A DNA stretch of 64,000 bases from Flavivirga amylovorans (GCF_030540875.1 NZ_JAUOEM010000009.1:43784-107783); one strand, 5' to 3'. Shown: positions 53,077 to 63,467, numbered from the stretch's first letter. Notes: a model not told the origin generated them from the letters alone. A program made the numbers and translations.

Positions 53077-56000
53077 ATGAAAAATAACCAACGTTTCTAT
53101 GATTTCTTCTTGGATTTTAGAAATAAAACTCTATTCGTAATGAAGAGTCTAACAGTCTTTTTAGTGCTATTTTCATTGTATTCTTTTTCAAATTCATATT
53201 CTCAAAGCAAAAAATTGAGAATAGAAATAAAAGAGGCCACATTAATGAGTATGATTGAATCTATAGAAAATCAAAGCGAATTCGTATTTATTTACAATGA
53301 TGAAGTATTACCTGAACTAAAAAAAGCTTTAGGTAGTATTAAAATTAAAAACAAATCTATTTATAAAGTTTTAGATAGAGTTATAAATAGCAAAAGGCTT
53401 AGTTACTCAGTAAATGAGCGCCAAGTAATTTTAAATAAAAAGGAAGAAATTCTTAAGCTTATTTCACAGCGTCAAATTTCGGGAACAGTTACTTCCGCAA
53501 CTGATGATATGCCATTACCAGGTGTTAATATAATTATAGAAGGAACAGCCAGAGGAGCTCAAACAGATTTTAATGGTATTTATTCTATTAATGCTAGCGA
53601 AGGAGACATTCTTAAGGTTAGTTTCGTAGGGATGCAAACTAAATATGTTACAGTAGGTTCAAATGATGTTATTGATATTGTTTTGGAAGAGAACCCAGAA
53701 GATTTGGACGAGGTGGTAATCACTGGGTATCAAAATGTAGATAGAGAACTATTTACAGGAGCATCACAAACTATTAAAGCAGCTGATATTAAACTAGATG
53801 CAGTCCCAGATTTAACAAGAAGTTTAGAAGGTAGAGCTGCTGGTGTGAGTGTTCAAAACGTAACAGGAACTTTTGGTGCAGCACCTAGAATTACCATAAG
53901 GGGGTCATCTTCTATTTTAGGAGACACAAAACCTATTTGGGTTGTAGATGGCGCGATACAAGAAGAAATTGTTGATATATCATTCCAAGACTTGGTTGCT
54001 GGTGATCTTAATAGTTTATTAAGTTCTGCTTTAGCAGGATTAAATGCTAATGATATACAGAGTTTTGAGATCTTAAGAGATGCTTCTGCAAGTGCTCAAT
54101 ATGGTGCAAGAGCCTTAAATGGAGTTGTGGTGATCACTACAAAGTCTGGTAAGAGAAATCAAAAACCAGCTTTTAATTATACTTCAGAATATGCTGTTAG
54201 AGCCATTCCTAATTACAATGAGTATAACCTTTTGGATTCGCAAGAAACAGTTTCAATTTACAGACAATTAGCTAGCGAGCAAGTAGGGCAGATAACAAAT
54301 ACAGACGTTATAAATGGAAGAAGTGGAGGCATATATAATTTAATGTATAGAGCTATAGATGCTTACAACGAAACGTCTGGGCAGTTTGGATTAGAAAACA
54401 CGCCAGAATCTAGAGCTCGTTTTTTACAACAATACGAATTGGCAAATACAAATTGGTTCAAAGAGTTGTTTAGGCCAACACCTACCCAAACACATACGAT
54501 GAGTTTTTCTGCAGGTGGCGAAAAAAGTACTACGTATGCTTCCATAGGTTATTTTACAGATCCAGGTTGGACTATAGCTAATAGAGTAAGAAGGCTAACA
54601 GGTAATTTAAGGAACACGTTCTATTTAGGAGATGATGACAACTTAAAAGTAACTACGCAGTTAAATGCTTCTATAAGAAATCAAAATGCACCAGGGACCT
54701 TAGATAGAGAATCAGATAACTTTTTTGGTTCATTCAATAGAGAATTTGATACAAATCCGTTTAATTATGCTCTTAATACAAGTAGAGCAATACGTCCAAG
54801 AGATAATAATGGTGATTTAGAATTTGTTCGAAACAATTGGGCGCCATTCAATATTTTACAAGAAATAGAAAATAATTCTGTTGAATTAAATGTTAACGAT
54901 GTTCGTTTTCAAGCGCAATTAGATTACAAGATAAATGATCATCTTGAATATTCCTTTTTAGGAACAGCGCGTTATGCAAATTCAACAAGTGATCATTCTA
55001 CTACAGAGTTTTCAAATGCAGCTGAGGCTTACAGAGCAAATGAAAATACATTAGTAAGAGATGCAAACACATTTTTGTTTCAAGATCCAGAACTTCCAAA
55101 TTCAAGTCCAAGAGTCGTGTTGCCAGTTGGTGGCATTTTAAGAAGTAATAGAAATACAATTACTACATATACTTTTAGGAATACTTTAGAATATAAGAGG
55201 AGGTTTAAAGATGATATACATGGATTGACACTTTATGGAGGTCAGGAATATAGGCATACAGATCGATCTGCTGGATTTAATACGGGTTATGGTTACCAAT
55301 TCTCAAGAGGAGGGACCGTTTTTACAGACCCGGATATCATAAGAAAAGTAGTTCTAGAAGGAGATGATTATTTTGGTTTTCAAGAAACTAGAAACAGGGA
55401 GATTACGTTTTTTGCCAATGCAACTTACGATTATGACAAGAAATATGTTTTGAATCTTTCAGGGAATTATGAAGGATCTAATAGAGCTGGTAAATCTGAC
55501 GGTACTAGATGGTTACCAACATATACCGTTTCTGGAAGATGGAACGTGCATAGGGAAAATTTTATAGATAACTCAGGCATTATTAATAATTTAGTACTAA
55601 GAGGCTCTTATGGTTTATCTGCTTTAATTGCTAATACAGCTTCTAACAATGAAGCTATATTTAGAAATCAAGTTACCGATAGAGGTCTTATATCAGATAG
55701 AGAAAATGCCATTGATATAATAGATCTACAAAACTCAGAACTAACCTGGGAAAAGCAAATAGAATATAACTTAGGACTAGATATTGGTTTATTCAATAAC
55801 AGAATAGCTATGAATGTTGATGCTTATTTGAGAGATGGTAAAGATTTAATAGATTTTATAACAACTTCTGGAATTGGTGGAGAATCCATAAAATTAGGAA
55901 ATTTCTCTTCTTTAGAAACTAAAGGGATAGAATTTCAGCTTAATACGGTAAATGTATCAAACGATGAATTTAAATGGAATTCCGGTTTTAATATATCAGT

Positions 56001-56751
56001 ACTTGATCAGGAAATCACAGAATTACAGCAAGAGCCCAATGTATTTGATTTAATTACAGGAGGACAGTTTGGTAATGCAGTAGGTTTTGCTCCTAATTCA
56101 TTATTTTCATATAATTTTGAAGGATTAGACAGTGATGGATACCCTACATTTACTTTGCCAGATGGTGGTATAGATTTTCAGTCAACCGATGATCCTCTGT
56201 CTTATCTTAAATATGAAGGGCCAACCTTACCTAGTGTTACTGGTGGTTTTGCTAATAATTTCAAATACAAAAATTGGGATTTTAGTTTCTTTATTTCGTT
56301 TTCCGCAGGTAATAAAATTAGATTAGATCCAGCATACTCATCTACTTATTCCGATTTATCAGTCTTTCCTACTGAATTTCTCAATAGATGGTTAACCCCT
56401 GGAGATGAAAATATCACTACTATACCAGCGATTCCATCAAGACAACTTATACAAAGACGTGGGGTAACGGATTCTAGACAGATATATAATGCATACAATT
56501 ACTCTACAGAACGTATAGCTGATGGAGATTTTATTAGAATGAAAAATATTACCCTTGGATATTCATTGGATAATAACGTTGTGCAAAAGTTAGGGATGAG
56601 TCGCTTAAGGTTAAGTTTACAAACTACAAATCCATTTCTGTTTTATTCTGATAAAAAATTGGCCGGACAGGATCCAGAATTTATAAGGTCTGGTGGTGTT
56701 GCATTCCCAATTACTAGATTATATACGTTTACAGTTAATGTTGGATTTTAA
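53077..56751 (+). CDS. SusC/RagA-family TonB-dependent outer membrane transporter with STN domain
   Basis: The 1224-residue protein has a long signal region (LTVFLVLFSLYSFSNSYSQ). An STN secretin/TonB N-terminal domain follows (about 50-120, IESIENQSEFVFIYND). A carboxypeptidase-regulatory-like domain (about 133-215, SGTVTSATDDMPLPGVNI) precedes the plug (about 228-365, with IRGSSSILGDTKPIWVVDGAI and ILRDASASAQYGARALNGVVVITTK). The rest is the barrel, ending in FTVNVGF. The STN domain marks it as a signal-transducing receptor that talks to FecR. Together with SusD it imports a surface-bound nutrient, unknown here. Confidence 0.97.
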   Translation: MKNNQRFYDFFLDFRNKTLFVMKSLTVFLVLFSLYSFSNSYSQSKKLRIEIKEATLMSMIESIENQSEFVFIYNDEVLPELKKALGSIKIKNKSIYKVLDRVINSKRLSYSVNERQVILNKKEEILKLISQRQISGTVTSATDDMPLPGVNIIIEGTARGAQTDFNGIYSINASEGDILKVSFVGMQTKYVTVGSNDVIDIVLEENPEDLDEVVITGYQNVDRELFTGASQTIKAADIKLDAVPDLTRSLEGRAAGVSVQNVTGTFGAAPRITIRGSSSILGDTKPIWVVDGAIQEEIVDISFQDLVAGDLNSLLSSALAGLNANDIQSFEILRDASASAQYGARALNGVVVITTKSGKRNQKPAFNYTSEYAVRAIPNYNEYNLLDSQETVSIYRQLASEQVGQITNTDVINGRSGGIYNLMYRAIDAYNETSGQFGLENTPESRARFLQQYELANTNWFKELFRPTPTQTHTMSFSAGGEKSTTYASIGYFTDPGWTIANRVRRLTGNLRNTFYLGDDDNLKVTTQLNASIRNQNAPGTLDRESDNFFGSFNREFDTNPFNYALNTSRAIRPRDNNGDLEFVRNNWAPFNILQEIENNSVELNVNDVRFQAQLDYKINDHLEYSFLGTARYANSTSDHSTTEFSNAAEAYRANENTLVRDANTFLFQDPELPNSSPRVVLPVGGILRSNRNTITTYTFRNTLEYKRRFKDDIHGLTLYGGQEYRHTDRSAGFNTGYGYQFSRGGTVFTDPDIIRKVVLEGDDYFGFQETRNREITFFANATYDYDKKYVLNLSGNYEGSNRAGKSDGTRWLPTYTVSGRWNVHRENFIDNSGIINNLVLRGSYGLSALIANTASNNEAIFRNQVTDRGLISDRENAIDIIDLQNSELTWEKQIEYNLGLDIGLFNNRIAMNVDAYLRDGKDLIDFITTSGIGGESIKLGNFSSLETKGIEFQLNTVNVSNDEFKWNSGFNISVLDQEITELQQEPNVFDLITGGQFGNAVGFAPNSLFSYNFEGLDSDGYPTFTLPDGGIDFQSTDDPLSYLKYEGPTLPSVTGGFANNFKYKNWDFSFFISFSAGNKIRLDPAYSSTYSDLSVFPTEFLNRWLTPGDENITTIPAIPSRQLIQRRGVTDSRQIYNAYNYSTERIADGDFIRMKNITLGYSLDNNVVQKLGMSRLRLSLQTTNPFLFYSDKKLAGQDPEFIRSGGVAFPITRLYTFTVNVGF

Positions 56752-56762
56752 TAAGAAGAATT

Positions 56763-58268
56763 ATGAAAAAATATAATTTAATAAAAATATCTGTCATTAC
56801 GTTAGTTTTAGCTTTAGTATCATGTGATGACATATTAGACGAATCTCCAGACAATAGAACTGAGATAGATTCTTTAGAAAAAATAAGCGAGCTTTTAGTT
56901 AATGCTTACCCACAAGCTTTATATACGCCTTTTTTAGAACCAATGTCCGACAACGCGGATGATAAAAGTTTCTCTGCTGATCAAACCCGCTTAAATGATT
57001 TGATGTATGAATGGAGCAATTTTTTTGATGATGATGAAGACACCCCAACCTTTTATTGGAATGAGGCTTATGAAGCTATATCTCAAGCAAACCAGGCTTT
57101 AGCTTCTCTAGATGAATTGGGACAAGTAGATGTTGTACAAAGAGGAGAAGCACTTATAGCTAGAGCCTACGCACACTTTATGCTAGTAAATATTTTTGCT
57201 AAAGCCTACAATCCTTCAACAGCTTCAACAGATTTAGGAATTCCATATATAACAGAACCAGAAATTACATTGCTACCTCAATATGAAAGAAATACCCTGC
57301 AAGAAGTTTATGATAGTATTGAGGCTGATTTAGTAGAAGGACTCAAGTATACTGGGAACGATAATGATTATCAGGATGCTAGAATAGCAAAATTTCACTT
57401 TACTTCTAAAGCAGCTAATGCATTTGCTTCTCGCTTCTATCTAGTTATTGGAGAATGGCAAAAGGTAATAGATCACAGTAATAAAGTTTTGTCTGGATCA
57501 GGTATAAATGACCTTAGAGACTATGCGAATGAATACAGAGGGGCAGGTTTAAGTTATAGCGAAAGAGCTTTTAGATTTTCTTCAACTATAGAACCTGCAA
57601 ATCTTTTAATTACAGTAGGTTCCTCAGTGTATAATAGAAATCACTTTTCTTTACGTTTTCAATTAAGTGGTGATCTGGCCAGAGAACTTTTTTTCAATGG
57701 TAATGCTGCTGGATTGGCATGGTCAGAACAAGTGTTTGGTCAAGATTTGTTTTTCAACGTTCCGAAATATGATGAATATTTCAGAACAACAAACCAAGCA
57801 GCTGGGATAGGGCTTCCTTTTGTGCAAACGCCAATTTTAACAACAGATGAAACGCTGTTTAATAGGGCAGAAGCTTATGCGATGCTTGGAGAATTTCAAC
57901 TAGCAGCTGATGATTTAAATACATTATTGTCCGTAAAGTCTGAGGGATATACCAGTGCAGCAGTATTATCTACTGATGATATTACAGCGAATTTTGGAGC
58001 TGACTCAAATTTTTACACACCATTTTATCAAATACCAGCAGATGCATTACCCTTTGTAAATGTCATTTTAGAAACTAAACGATCCGTATTTTATAATGAA
58101 GGCTTACGTTGGTTCGATGTAAAAAGGCACGATATAGTAGTTGAACACGAAAGACAAGTGACACCAAGTGTTACAGAAACATTAACTCTGCCTAAAGGTG
58201 ATAATAGAAGGGCATTACAAATCCCAACAGAGGCTCAATCTAGAGGTATTTTACCCAACCCAAGATAG
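56763..58268 (+). CDS. SusD/RagB-family surface lipoprotein
   Basis: The 501-residue lipoprotein has a signal ending in LALVSC (Cys 21). The helical SusD domain has NQALASLDELGQ, then GEALIARAYAHFMLVNIFAKAYNP (TPR-like segment, split) and the late NEGLRWFDVKRHDI. SusD caps the SusC pore and binds ligand outside the cell. The gene follows susC by 11 bp, and the pair is the core of the locus. No glycoside hydrolase or sulfatase is nearby, so a polysaccharide substrate is not indicated. Confidence 0.97.
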   Translation: MKKYNLIKISVITLVLALVSCDDILDESPDNRTEIDSLEKISELLVNAYPQALYTPFLEPMSDNADDKSFSADQTRLNDLMYEWSNFFDDDEDTPTFYWNEAYEAISQANQALASLDELGQVDVVQRGEALIARAYAHFMLVNIFAKAYNPSTASTDLGIPYITEPEITLLPQYERNTLQEVYDSIEADLVEGLKYTGNDNDYQDARIAKFHFTSKAANAFASRFYLVIGEWQKVIDHSNKVLSGSGINDLRDYANEYRGAGLSYSERAFRFSSTIEPANLLITVGSSVYNRNHFSLRFQLSGDLARELFFNGNAAGLAWSEQVFGQDLFFNVPKYDEYFRTTNQAAGIGLPFVQTPILTTDETLFNRAEAYAMLGEFQLAADDLNTLLSVKSEGYTSAAVLSTDDITANFGADSNFYTPFYQIPADALPFVNVILETKRSVFYNEGLRWFDVKRHDIVVEHERQVTPSVTETLTLPKGDNRRALQIPTEAQSRGILPNPR

Positions 58269-58286
58269 TCTTGTTAAACTTTTAAA

Positions 58287-59153
58287 ATGATTAAAATGAA
58301 AAACATAAAAAATATAATATGGGCAAATCTTGTATTAGTTGCTTTGCTAATAAGTTCATGTAGCGACTCTTCTGATAGAATACAAGAAAGCCAAATAGAT
58401 GCAAGTACACCAATTCTATCAGATTTAGATATATGGTTAAGGTCTAATTTTGTTTCGCCTTATAATATTGAAATATCATATTTATGGGGAGCAAGTAATA
58501 CGGATATTGCTAGATTTTTATATCCTGTGCGAGAAGATAATGTGCAACGATGGTCTGAAACAATAAAAAGAGCTTGGATTGACCCTTATAACGAATTAGG
58601 GGGTAAAGATTTTATAGCAAAAATTACGCCACGCCAAATAGTATATTCAGGAGGGTTTAATTTTAATCCAAACAGTCCAACAATAACATTAGGTATTGCT
58701 GAAGCTGGGACTAGAATTACATTTTTTAATTTAGACTTTTTGGATTACTCTGATGAGAATAGTATTAGAAGACCTTTACAAACGTTGCATCATGAATATG
58801 CACATATTTTAAACCAAAAATTTCCTTTTACTGATGATTTTGGTTTAATTACACCTGCTGATTATACTGCTCAGTGGTTTAATTTGTCTGCACAAAATGC
58901 ATTAGATATGGGTTTTATAACACCTTATGCATCAAGTCAAGAGGGTGAAGATTTTGTTGAAATTATAGCGACTATGCTGACAAATTCTAGAGTAAATTTT
59001 GAAGCAATTATTGATAACGCTAGCCCATCTGGACAGGCGATTATAAGAGAAAAGTTAGGAATAGTGCTAGCGTATTTTCAAGAGAATTTTGGTATAGACC
59101 TTTATGAATTACAGGAATTATCGTATCAAGCACTTTTAGATAGTTTAGACTAA
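58287..59153 (+). CDS. Substrate-import-associated zinc metallohydrolase lipoprotein
   Basis: The 288-residue protein has a lipoprotein signal (LVLVALLISSC, Cys 25; ATG 58296 is a second possible start). The single domain contains HHEYAHIL (H169, E170, H173), a zincin HExxH motif. It fits the SusCD-linked lipoprotein family described as putative zinc-binding metallopeptidases (TIGR04549 type). The third ligand could be the Glu in SSQEGEDFVEIIA, near residue 215-225. It would sit on the cell surface beside SusD and cleave or bind a peptide or metal-containing ligand; activity is unproven. 18 bp after susD. Confidence 0.9.
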   Translation: MIKMKNIKNIIWANLVLVALLISSCSDSSDRIQESQIDASTPILSDLDIWLRSNFVSPYNIEISYLWGASNTDIARFLYPVREDNVQRWSETIKRAWIDPYNELGGKDFIAKITPRQIVYSGGFNFNPNSPTITLGIAEAGTRITFFNLDFLDYSDENSIRRPLQTLHHEYAHILNQKFPFTDDFGLITPADYTAQWFNLSAQNALDMGFITPYASSQEGEDFVEIIATMLTNSRVNFEAIIDNASPSGQAIIREKLGIVLAYFQENFGIDLYELQELSYQALLDSLD

Positions 59154-59164
59154 AAAAAATAAAA

Positions 59165-60565
59165 ATGAAAAAAATAATTAATTACATATTCAGTTTGTTA
59201 ACGCTAACACTAGTTTTAAACTCCTGTGAAGTAGATAGAACTGAAGAAATATTTGACGATTCACCAACGGTGAGAATAGAAAAAGAAATAAGTGAATTAA
59301 GAACGTTATTGTTATCACAAACACAAGGTTTTTCGGGTGTTTACTTTCCAAATGATGATGTTGTTGGAGGAATTAACTTTCACATGAATTTTACTGAGAA
59401 CCTTAGAGTTAAAATAACATCAGATTTCAAAAACACTACGGATCTTACAGACACTAGATACGATATTGTTACAGGAACTACTTCGGCAGAATTAGTGTTT
59501 ACAACTGGCTCGAGACATATAACAGATTTAGTCCAAGATGGAGCGGCAGGATTTAATACTTTTTTTGGGAGTAATTCATTTCAATATGCAGGTGAGGAAA
59601 ATGGTGTCATTACTTTTAAAGATATACGTAGCGATGGTGTTTTTGTCATTTCTCCTTCAGGTTTTACAAATTTTGATATAGAAAGTGTTGCTAGTGCAGA
59701 TATCACTTATGCTAATAGACAGGCTTTTACAGATGTTGATTGTGCAACTGCATCCGTGTACGATAACCTTGTGATGGAAATAAATAGCGGAGGAGAAACC
59801 ATTAATTATATTTTGAACTACGATCCAAATAATATTTTCTTTGATGCAGAAACTACAAATGCAGATGGTGTTAGTTCAAGGCAAAGTCTTGGAGCAGCTT
59901 TTACGTTAATTGGAGGAGAGCAAGCAATATCAATTAGCCCTGCATTAGAGGTTGGAGATAATAGCTTCAAAGATTTTATCTTAGACTCCAGTATACCTGA
60001 AGTTCAATATGTAGCAACTGCAAATGGCGCTACTGCAAGAATATTTCAAACGTCGCTGTCTGCTCCTACAGGAGAAGATATTTTAGAGTTACCTGGTTTA
60101 ACATATTTTTACGATACAGCAGACGGAACAAATGCATTATTAAGTCCTTGTTTTCAAGAACAGGTCTTAGATCAAATTAATACTAATTTAGATAATCGAT
60201 TTGGTCCAGGAACATTAAGATTTGCTTTTTTTGCAGTTTTCTTAGATTTTGATGGTAACTGTACTAATTTAGCTGTGTGGTTGCAAGATGGTGGCGGTAA
60301 TAATTTTAGAGCAAATTATTGTCATTTAGCTAATATTCAAGATAATACATTGTTTTTAGACTATCAAGGACCATTTGCAGGCCCTAACGACGCATTTTTT
60401 GAAGCAGACGTACAACCTTTAATAGACTTTTTCGGTGGTGCTCAAGGATTACTTTACACTAATGAAGGGTCATTCAGAGGAAGTATAAATAGTTATACTA
60501 ATGCTGCAGGAGCTTTTACTAGTTTGGATAACCAATCGCTTAGAGCTTATGGATTGTTTTTTTAA
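59165..60565 (+). CDS. DUF4302 domain surface lipoprotein
   Basis: The 466-residue protein has a lipoprotein signal (FSLLTLTLVLNSC, Cys 21), then a beta-rich DUF4302 region with SQTQGFSGVYFP, DTRYDIVTGTTSAELVF and DIRSDGVFVISPSG. The family is typically encoded next to the zinc metallohydrolase and SusCD genes, as here, but has no known activity. It is the last gene of the locus, 11 bp after the metallohydrolase gene, and is followed by a strong terminator at 60613. Confidence 0.92.
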   Translation: MKKIINYIFSLLTLTLVLNSCEVDRTEEIFDDSPTVRIEKEISELRTLLLSQTQGFSGVYFPNDDVVGGINFHMNFTENLRVKITSDFKNTTDLTDTRYDIVTGTTSAELVFTTGSRHITDLVQDGAAGFNTFFGSNSFQYAGEENGVITFKDIRSDGVFVISPSGFTNFDIESVASADITYANRQAFTDVDCATASVYDNLVMEINSGGETINYILNYDPNNIFFDAETTNADGVSSRQSLGAAFTLIGGEQAISISPALEVGDNSFKDFILDSSIPEVQYVATANGATARIFQTSLSAPTGEDILELPGLTYFYDTADGTNALLSPCFQEQVLDQINTNLDNRFGPGTLRFAFFAVFLDFDGNCTNLAVWLQDGGGNNFRANYCHLANIQDNTLFLDYQGPFAGPNDAFFEADVQPLIDFFGGAQGLLYTNEGSFRGSINSYTNAAGAFTSLDNQSLRAYGLFF

Positions 60566-60612
60566 TAAAATTATTTGATAATACAAGTATCAAGAAATAA
60601 CTAGTAATAATC

Positions 60613-60651
60613 AAACCCTGCACTTACAAGAAGTAAGTGTAGGGTTTTTTT
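60613..60651 (+). terminator. Terminator of the SusCD locus
   Basis: AAACCCTGCACTTAC pairs with GTAAGTGTAGGGTTT around AAGA-type loop, one G-U pair in plus-strand RNA, followed by a T-run. It closes the FecR-SusC-SusD-metallohydrolase-DUF4302 transcript. Confidence 0.85.
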
Positions 60652-60717
60652 GTTCGAAAAATATGGTAAAATTAAAATATAATTTTCCCATTTTTCCACG
60701 TTATCATATTTTGTATT

Positions 60718-60725
60718 TACATTTG
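60718..60725 (+). promoter_or_regulatory. -7 element of the porin gene
   Basis: TACATTTG followed by CAGC matches the -7 consensus, 18 bp before ATG 60744. It lies inside the frame that opens at 60663, which argues for the later start. Confidence 0.5.
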
Positions 60726-60743
60726 CAGCGTTTATATATAATT

Positions 60744-62714
60744 ATGAAGAAACTATTTTTTGCCCTTTTTTTAATTTGCTTTTTTAATCAATTGGATGCT
60801 CAAGTGACTCCTCCTAATTCAAAAATAAAGTCGCCAAAAGCAATAGGTTCTAAAGAGTTAGATTCAATTAGAGGAAGTCAAAAAAAAATAGCCCCTAAAG
60901 ACTTTAAAAAAGCGAAAGCCAAAATTCAAGATTACTTAATAATATCTCATGAAAATGATACGACTTTTGTAGATACGACCTTAACAATTCAAAAAGAATA
61001 TAAGTTTAATTACTTAAGGAGGGATAATTTTGGTTTAATACCATTTTCAAATCTAGGACAAACATATAATAGTTTAACACACGATTTTCAAAATACGAGC
61101 ACAATGCCAAGTTTTGGTGCACGTGCTAGGCATTTTAATTACATGGAGATAAAAAATATTAATTATTACCGTGTACCTACTCCGCTAACAGAACTATTTT
61201 ATAAAAGTGCTTTCGAACAAGGTCAATTAGCAGATTCATTCTTTACAGTAAATACATCACCACAATTCAATTTTTCAATAGCGTATAAAGGATTGCGATC
61301 TATAGGGAAATATCAACACATATTAACAAGTACAGGGAATTTCAGGTTTACAGCAAACTATAAAACTAAAAATAATCGTTATAATGTTAGAGGTCATATG
61401 GTGACACAAGATTTGCTCAACCAAGAAAATGGAGGACTTAAAGACGAAGACCTTATAAAATTTGAAGAAGGAGATGAAGAATTTCTGGACCGTTCTATAT
61501 TTGGACCAAACTTTGAAAATGCTGAAAGTATATTAAGAGGTAAGCGCTTTCATTTAGAGCATAATTATAAAATTATTAGAAGCAAAGACTCATTATCTAA
61601 AAACAAACTAAGCATAGGTCATGTAATTTCGTTTGAAGATAAATACTATCAATATGATCAATCTAGTTCAAATACCTTTTTTGGGGATTCATTTAAGACT
61701 ACAGGTATTAAAGACCGAGCAACTTTAGAAAATTTTTATAATCAAATACAATTAAATTATAGTAATAATATTATTGGTGATTTGCAATTTAATATAACTA
61801 ACAATAATTATAATTATGGATATGATAAGCTGGTGGTATTAAATGGAAACACAATAACCAACAGATTAAAAGGAGATATTTATTCTGCCGGGGGGAAATA
61901 TCATAAACGATACAAAGGTTTCGATTTAGATGGCGAGTTAGGTATAAATATTTCTGGTGACTTCGATGGTAATTTTATAAAAGGAAAAGCAACTTTCAAA
62001 CTCAACGATGATATATCGGCTACAGCATCGATACAGCATAGCTCAAAGGCACCAAACTATAATACATTATTATATCAAAGTGATTATATAAATTATAATT
62101 GGAGAAACAATTTTAATAATATAGAAACAGAACAGTTAGCATTTCAATTAAAATCTAAGAAAATAGCAAATATCTCAGCCGATTATTCTACAATTAGTGA
62201 TTACGTTTATTTTAAAAAGGATGAAACAAGTAATCAGGTACAAGCATTTCAAAATAGCAATACAATAAATTATTTAAGAGTTAAATTAGAAAGGGAGATA
62301 AAAGTAGGTAAGTTGGCCTTAAATAATACCATATTATATCAGAACGTAAAAGATAAAGACAGCACCTTAAATGTCCCAGAATTTACGTTGCGTAGTACTC
62401 TGTACTTCTCTAGTCATTTATTTAAAAAGGCCATGTTCTTACAAACTGGAGTGACCCTTAATTATTTTACTAAGTATTACATGAATGCTTATAATCCGTT
62501 ATTAGCCGAATTTTATGTGCAAACCGAAAGAGAGTATGGTGAGTTTCCACGTTTAGATTTCTTTATAAATGCAAAAATTAGACAAACCAGAATCTATTTA
62601 AAAGCAGAACACTTTAATTCATCCTTCACTGGTTATGATTTTTATTCAGCACCAAACTATCCGTATAGAGATTTTACAATTCGCTTTGGTGTCGTTTGGA
62701 ATTTCTTTTTATAA
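60744..62714 (+). CDS. Putative porin (Bacteroidota outer membrane barrel)
   Basis: The 656-residue protein starts at ATG 60744 with a signal peptide (KKLFFALFLICFFNQLDAQ). A disordered Lys/Pro-rich stretch (about 22-70) precedes a conserved region (IPFSNLGQTYNSLTHDF, FGARARHFNYM, then VPTPLTELFYKSAFEQGQ). A beta-barrel follows, ending RFGVVWNFFL. This matches the putative porin family of Bacteroidota. It is believed to form an outer membrane channel; the solute is unknown. It is a single transcription unit with its own promoter. Confidence 0.88.
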   Translation: MKKLFFALFLICFFNQLDAQVTPPNSKIKSPKAIGSKELDSIRGSQKKIAPKDFKKAKAKIQDYLIISHENDTTFVDTTLTIQKEYKFNYLRRDNFGLIPFSNLGQTYNSLTHDFQNTSTMPSFGARARHFNYMEIKNINYYRVPTPLTELFYKSAFEQGQLADSFFTVNTSPQFNFSIAYKGLRSIGKYQHILTSTGNFRFTANYKTKNNRYNVRGHMVTQDLLNQENGGLKDEDLIKFEEGDEEFLDRSIFGPNFENAESILRGKRFHLEHNYKIIRSKDSLSKNKLSIGHVISFEDKYYQYDQSSSNTFFGDSFKTTGIKDRATLENFYNQIQLNYSNNIIGDLQFNITNNNYNYGYDKLVVLNGNTITNRLKGDIYSAGGKYHKRYKGFDLDGELGINISGDFDGNFIKGKATFKLNDDISATASIQHSSKAPNYNTLLYQSDYINYNWRNNFNNIETEQLAFQLKSKKIANISADYSTISDYVYFKKDETSNQVQAFQNSNTINYLRVKLEREIKVGKLALNNTILYQNVKDKDSTLNVPEFTLRSTLYFSSHLFKKAMFLQTGVTLNYFTKYYMNAYNPLLAEFYVQTEREYGEFPRLDFFINAKIRQTRIYLKAEHFNSSFTGYDFYSAPNYPYRDFTIRFGVVWNFFL

Positions 62715-63080
62715 AATTTAGATATTTTAACGATTTCCTTTCTAAGGTAAGGAGACTTTTTCATTACTCACTTTATGAGGAGGCTTAACAATGCCTTAAT
62801 TTTTAGTACGATTTAAGAATACACAGGTATAATTTCATTCCCGGAAGTAGTCATTTTAATAAGAGTAATTAAAAGGATAAGATTATAGAGATGTATTAGT
62901 CAAATAAGGGGTCAAAAAGAGTAGGTATAATAATAAGGACATGTTATAAGAATGAGCATGTTCCATCTGATGTGTAAAAAACGAAAACAGGGGCATAAAA
63001 AAGGCGGTTATAAAGTCTTGTAGTTCAGGGTATAAAAAAGAATACAGAAAGAATATCAAAAAAAGGCTAGGATATGTCAT
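62715..63080. other. Intergenic gap between porin and rRNA promoters
   Basis: The stretch is A/T-rich with no credible gene on either strand; the frame at 62883-63080 has no protein-like character. A weak hairpin TCCTT/AAGGA near 62748-62755 with a following T-run could end the porin transcript. The rRNA promoter array begins at about 63090. Confidence 0.5.
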
Positions 63081-63089
63081 TGTGAGTAG

Positions 63090-63097
63090 TATCTTTG
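63090..63097 (+). promoter_or_regulatory. rRNA promoter P1 (-7 element)
   Basis: TATCTTTG followed by CACCCGCTTAGCG matches the -7 consensus. No TTTG is found at the right distance upstream. It is the farthest of four -7 elements before the 16S gene, all followed by G/C-rich CACCCGC or CAGCCGC. Confidence 0.5.
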
Positions 63098-63212
63098 CAC
63101 CCGCTTAGCGGCTAATACAGTAAGAATTGGGAGTTAAGCGACGTTCATTAAAGGCAAAGAAAAACAAATTAAAAAAAGTTTAGAAAAGGCTTTTAGAGAA
63201 GAAAAAAGGTTG

Positions 63213-63220
63213 TATGTTTG
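63213..63220 (+). promoter_or_regulatory. rRNA promoter P2 (-7 element)
   Basis: TATGTTTG followed by CAGCCGCTAAAACGGG. A TTTT at 63191-63194 is the nearest -33 candidate. Confidence 0.55.
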
Positions 63221-63331
63221 CAGCCGCTAAAACGGGCAGTGGCCCTGAGGCAAAAAGTTCATAAAAACATTGAGGTTTGGAGTAGGGAAAAAGGCTTAAA
63301 ATTTTTTTTCAAAAAAAGATCAAAAAAGGCA

Positions 63332-63360
63332 TTGTGGGAACAAAAAAGGTTGTATGTTTG
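63332..63360 (+). promoter_or_regulatory. rRNA promoter P3 (-33 and -7)
   Basis: TTG (63332-63334) and TATGTTTG (63353-63360) are 18 bp apart. Downstream sequence is nearly identical to P2. Confidence 0.65.
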
Positions 63361-63467
63361 CAGCCGCTAAAACGGGCAGTAGTCCTGAGGCAAAAAGTTC
63401 ATAAGTCCATTGGTATTTTAAGAAGAAAAAAGAGTTCGATATTTTCCGAAAAAAAAATCAAAAAGTA

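Larger units (their letters stand above)
63202..63404 (+). repeat. Tandem duplication of the rRNA promoter segment (P2 and P3)
   Basis: 63202-63264 and 63342-63404 are 63 bp copies with two mismatches, period 140 bp. Each contains TATGTTTGCAGCCGCTAA and AAAAAGTTCATAA. P2 -7 is at 63213-63220 and P3 -7 at 63353-63360. Confidence 0.9.
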
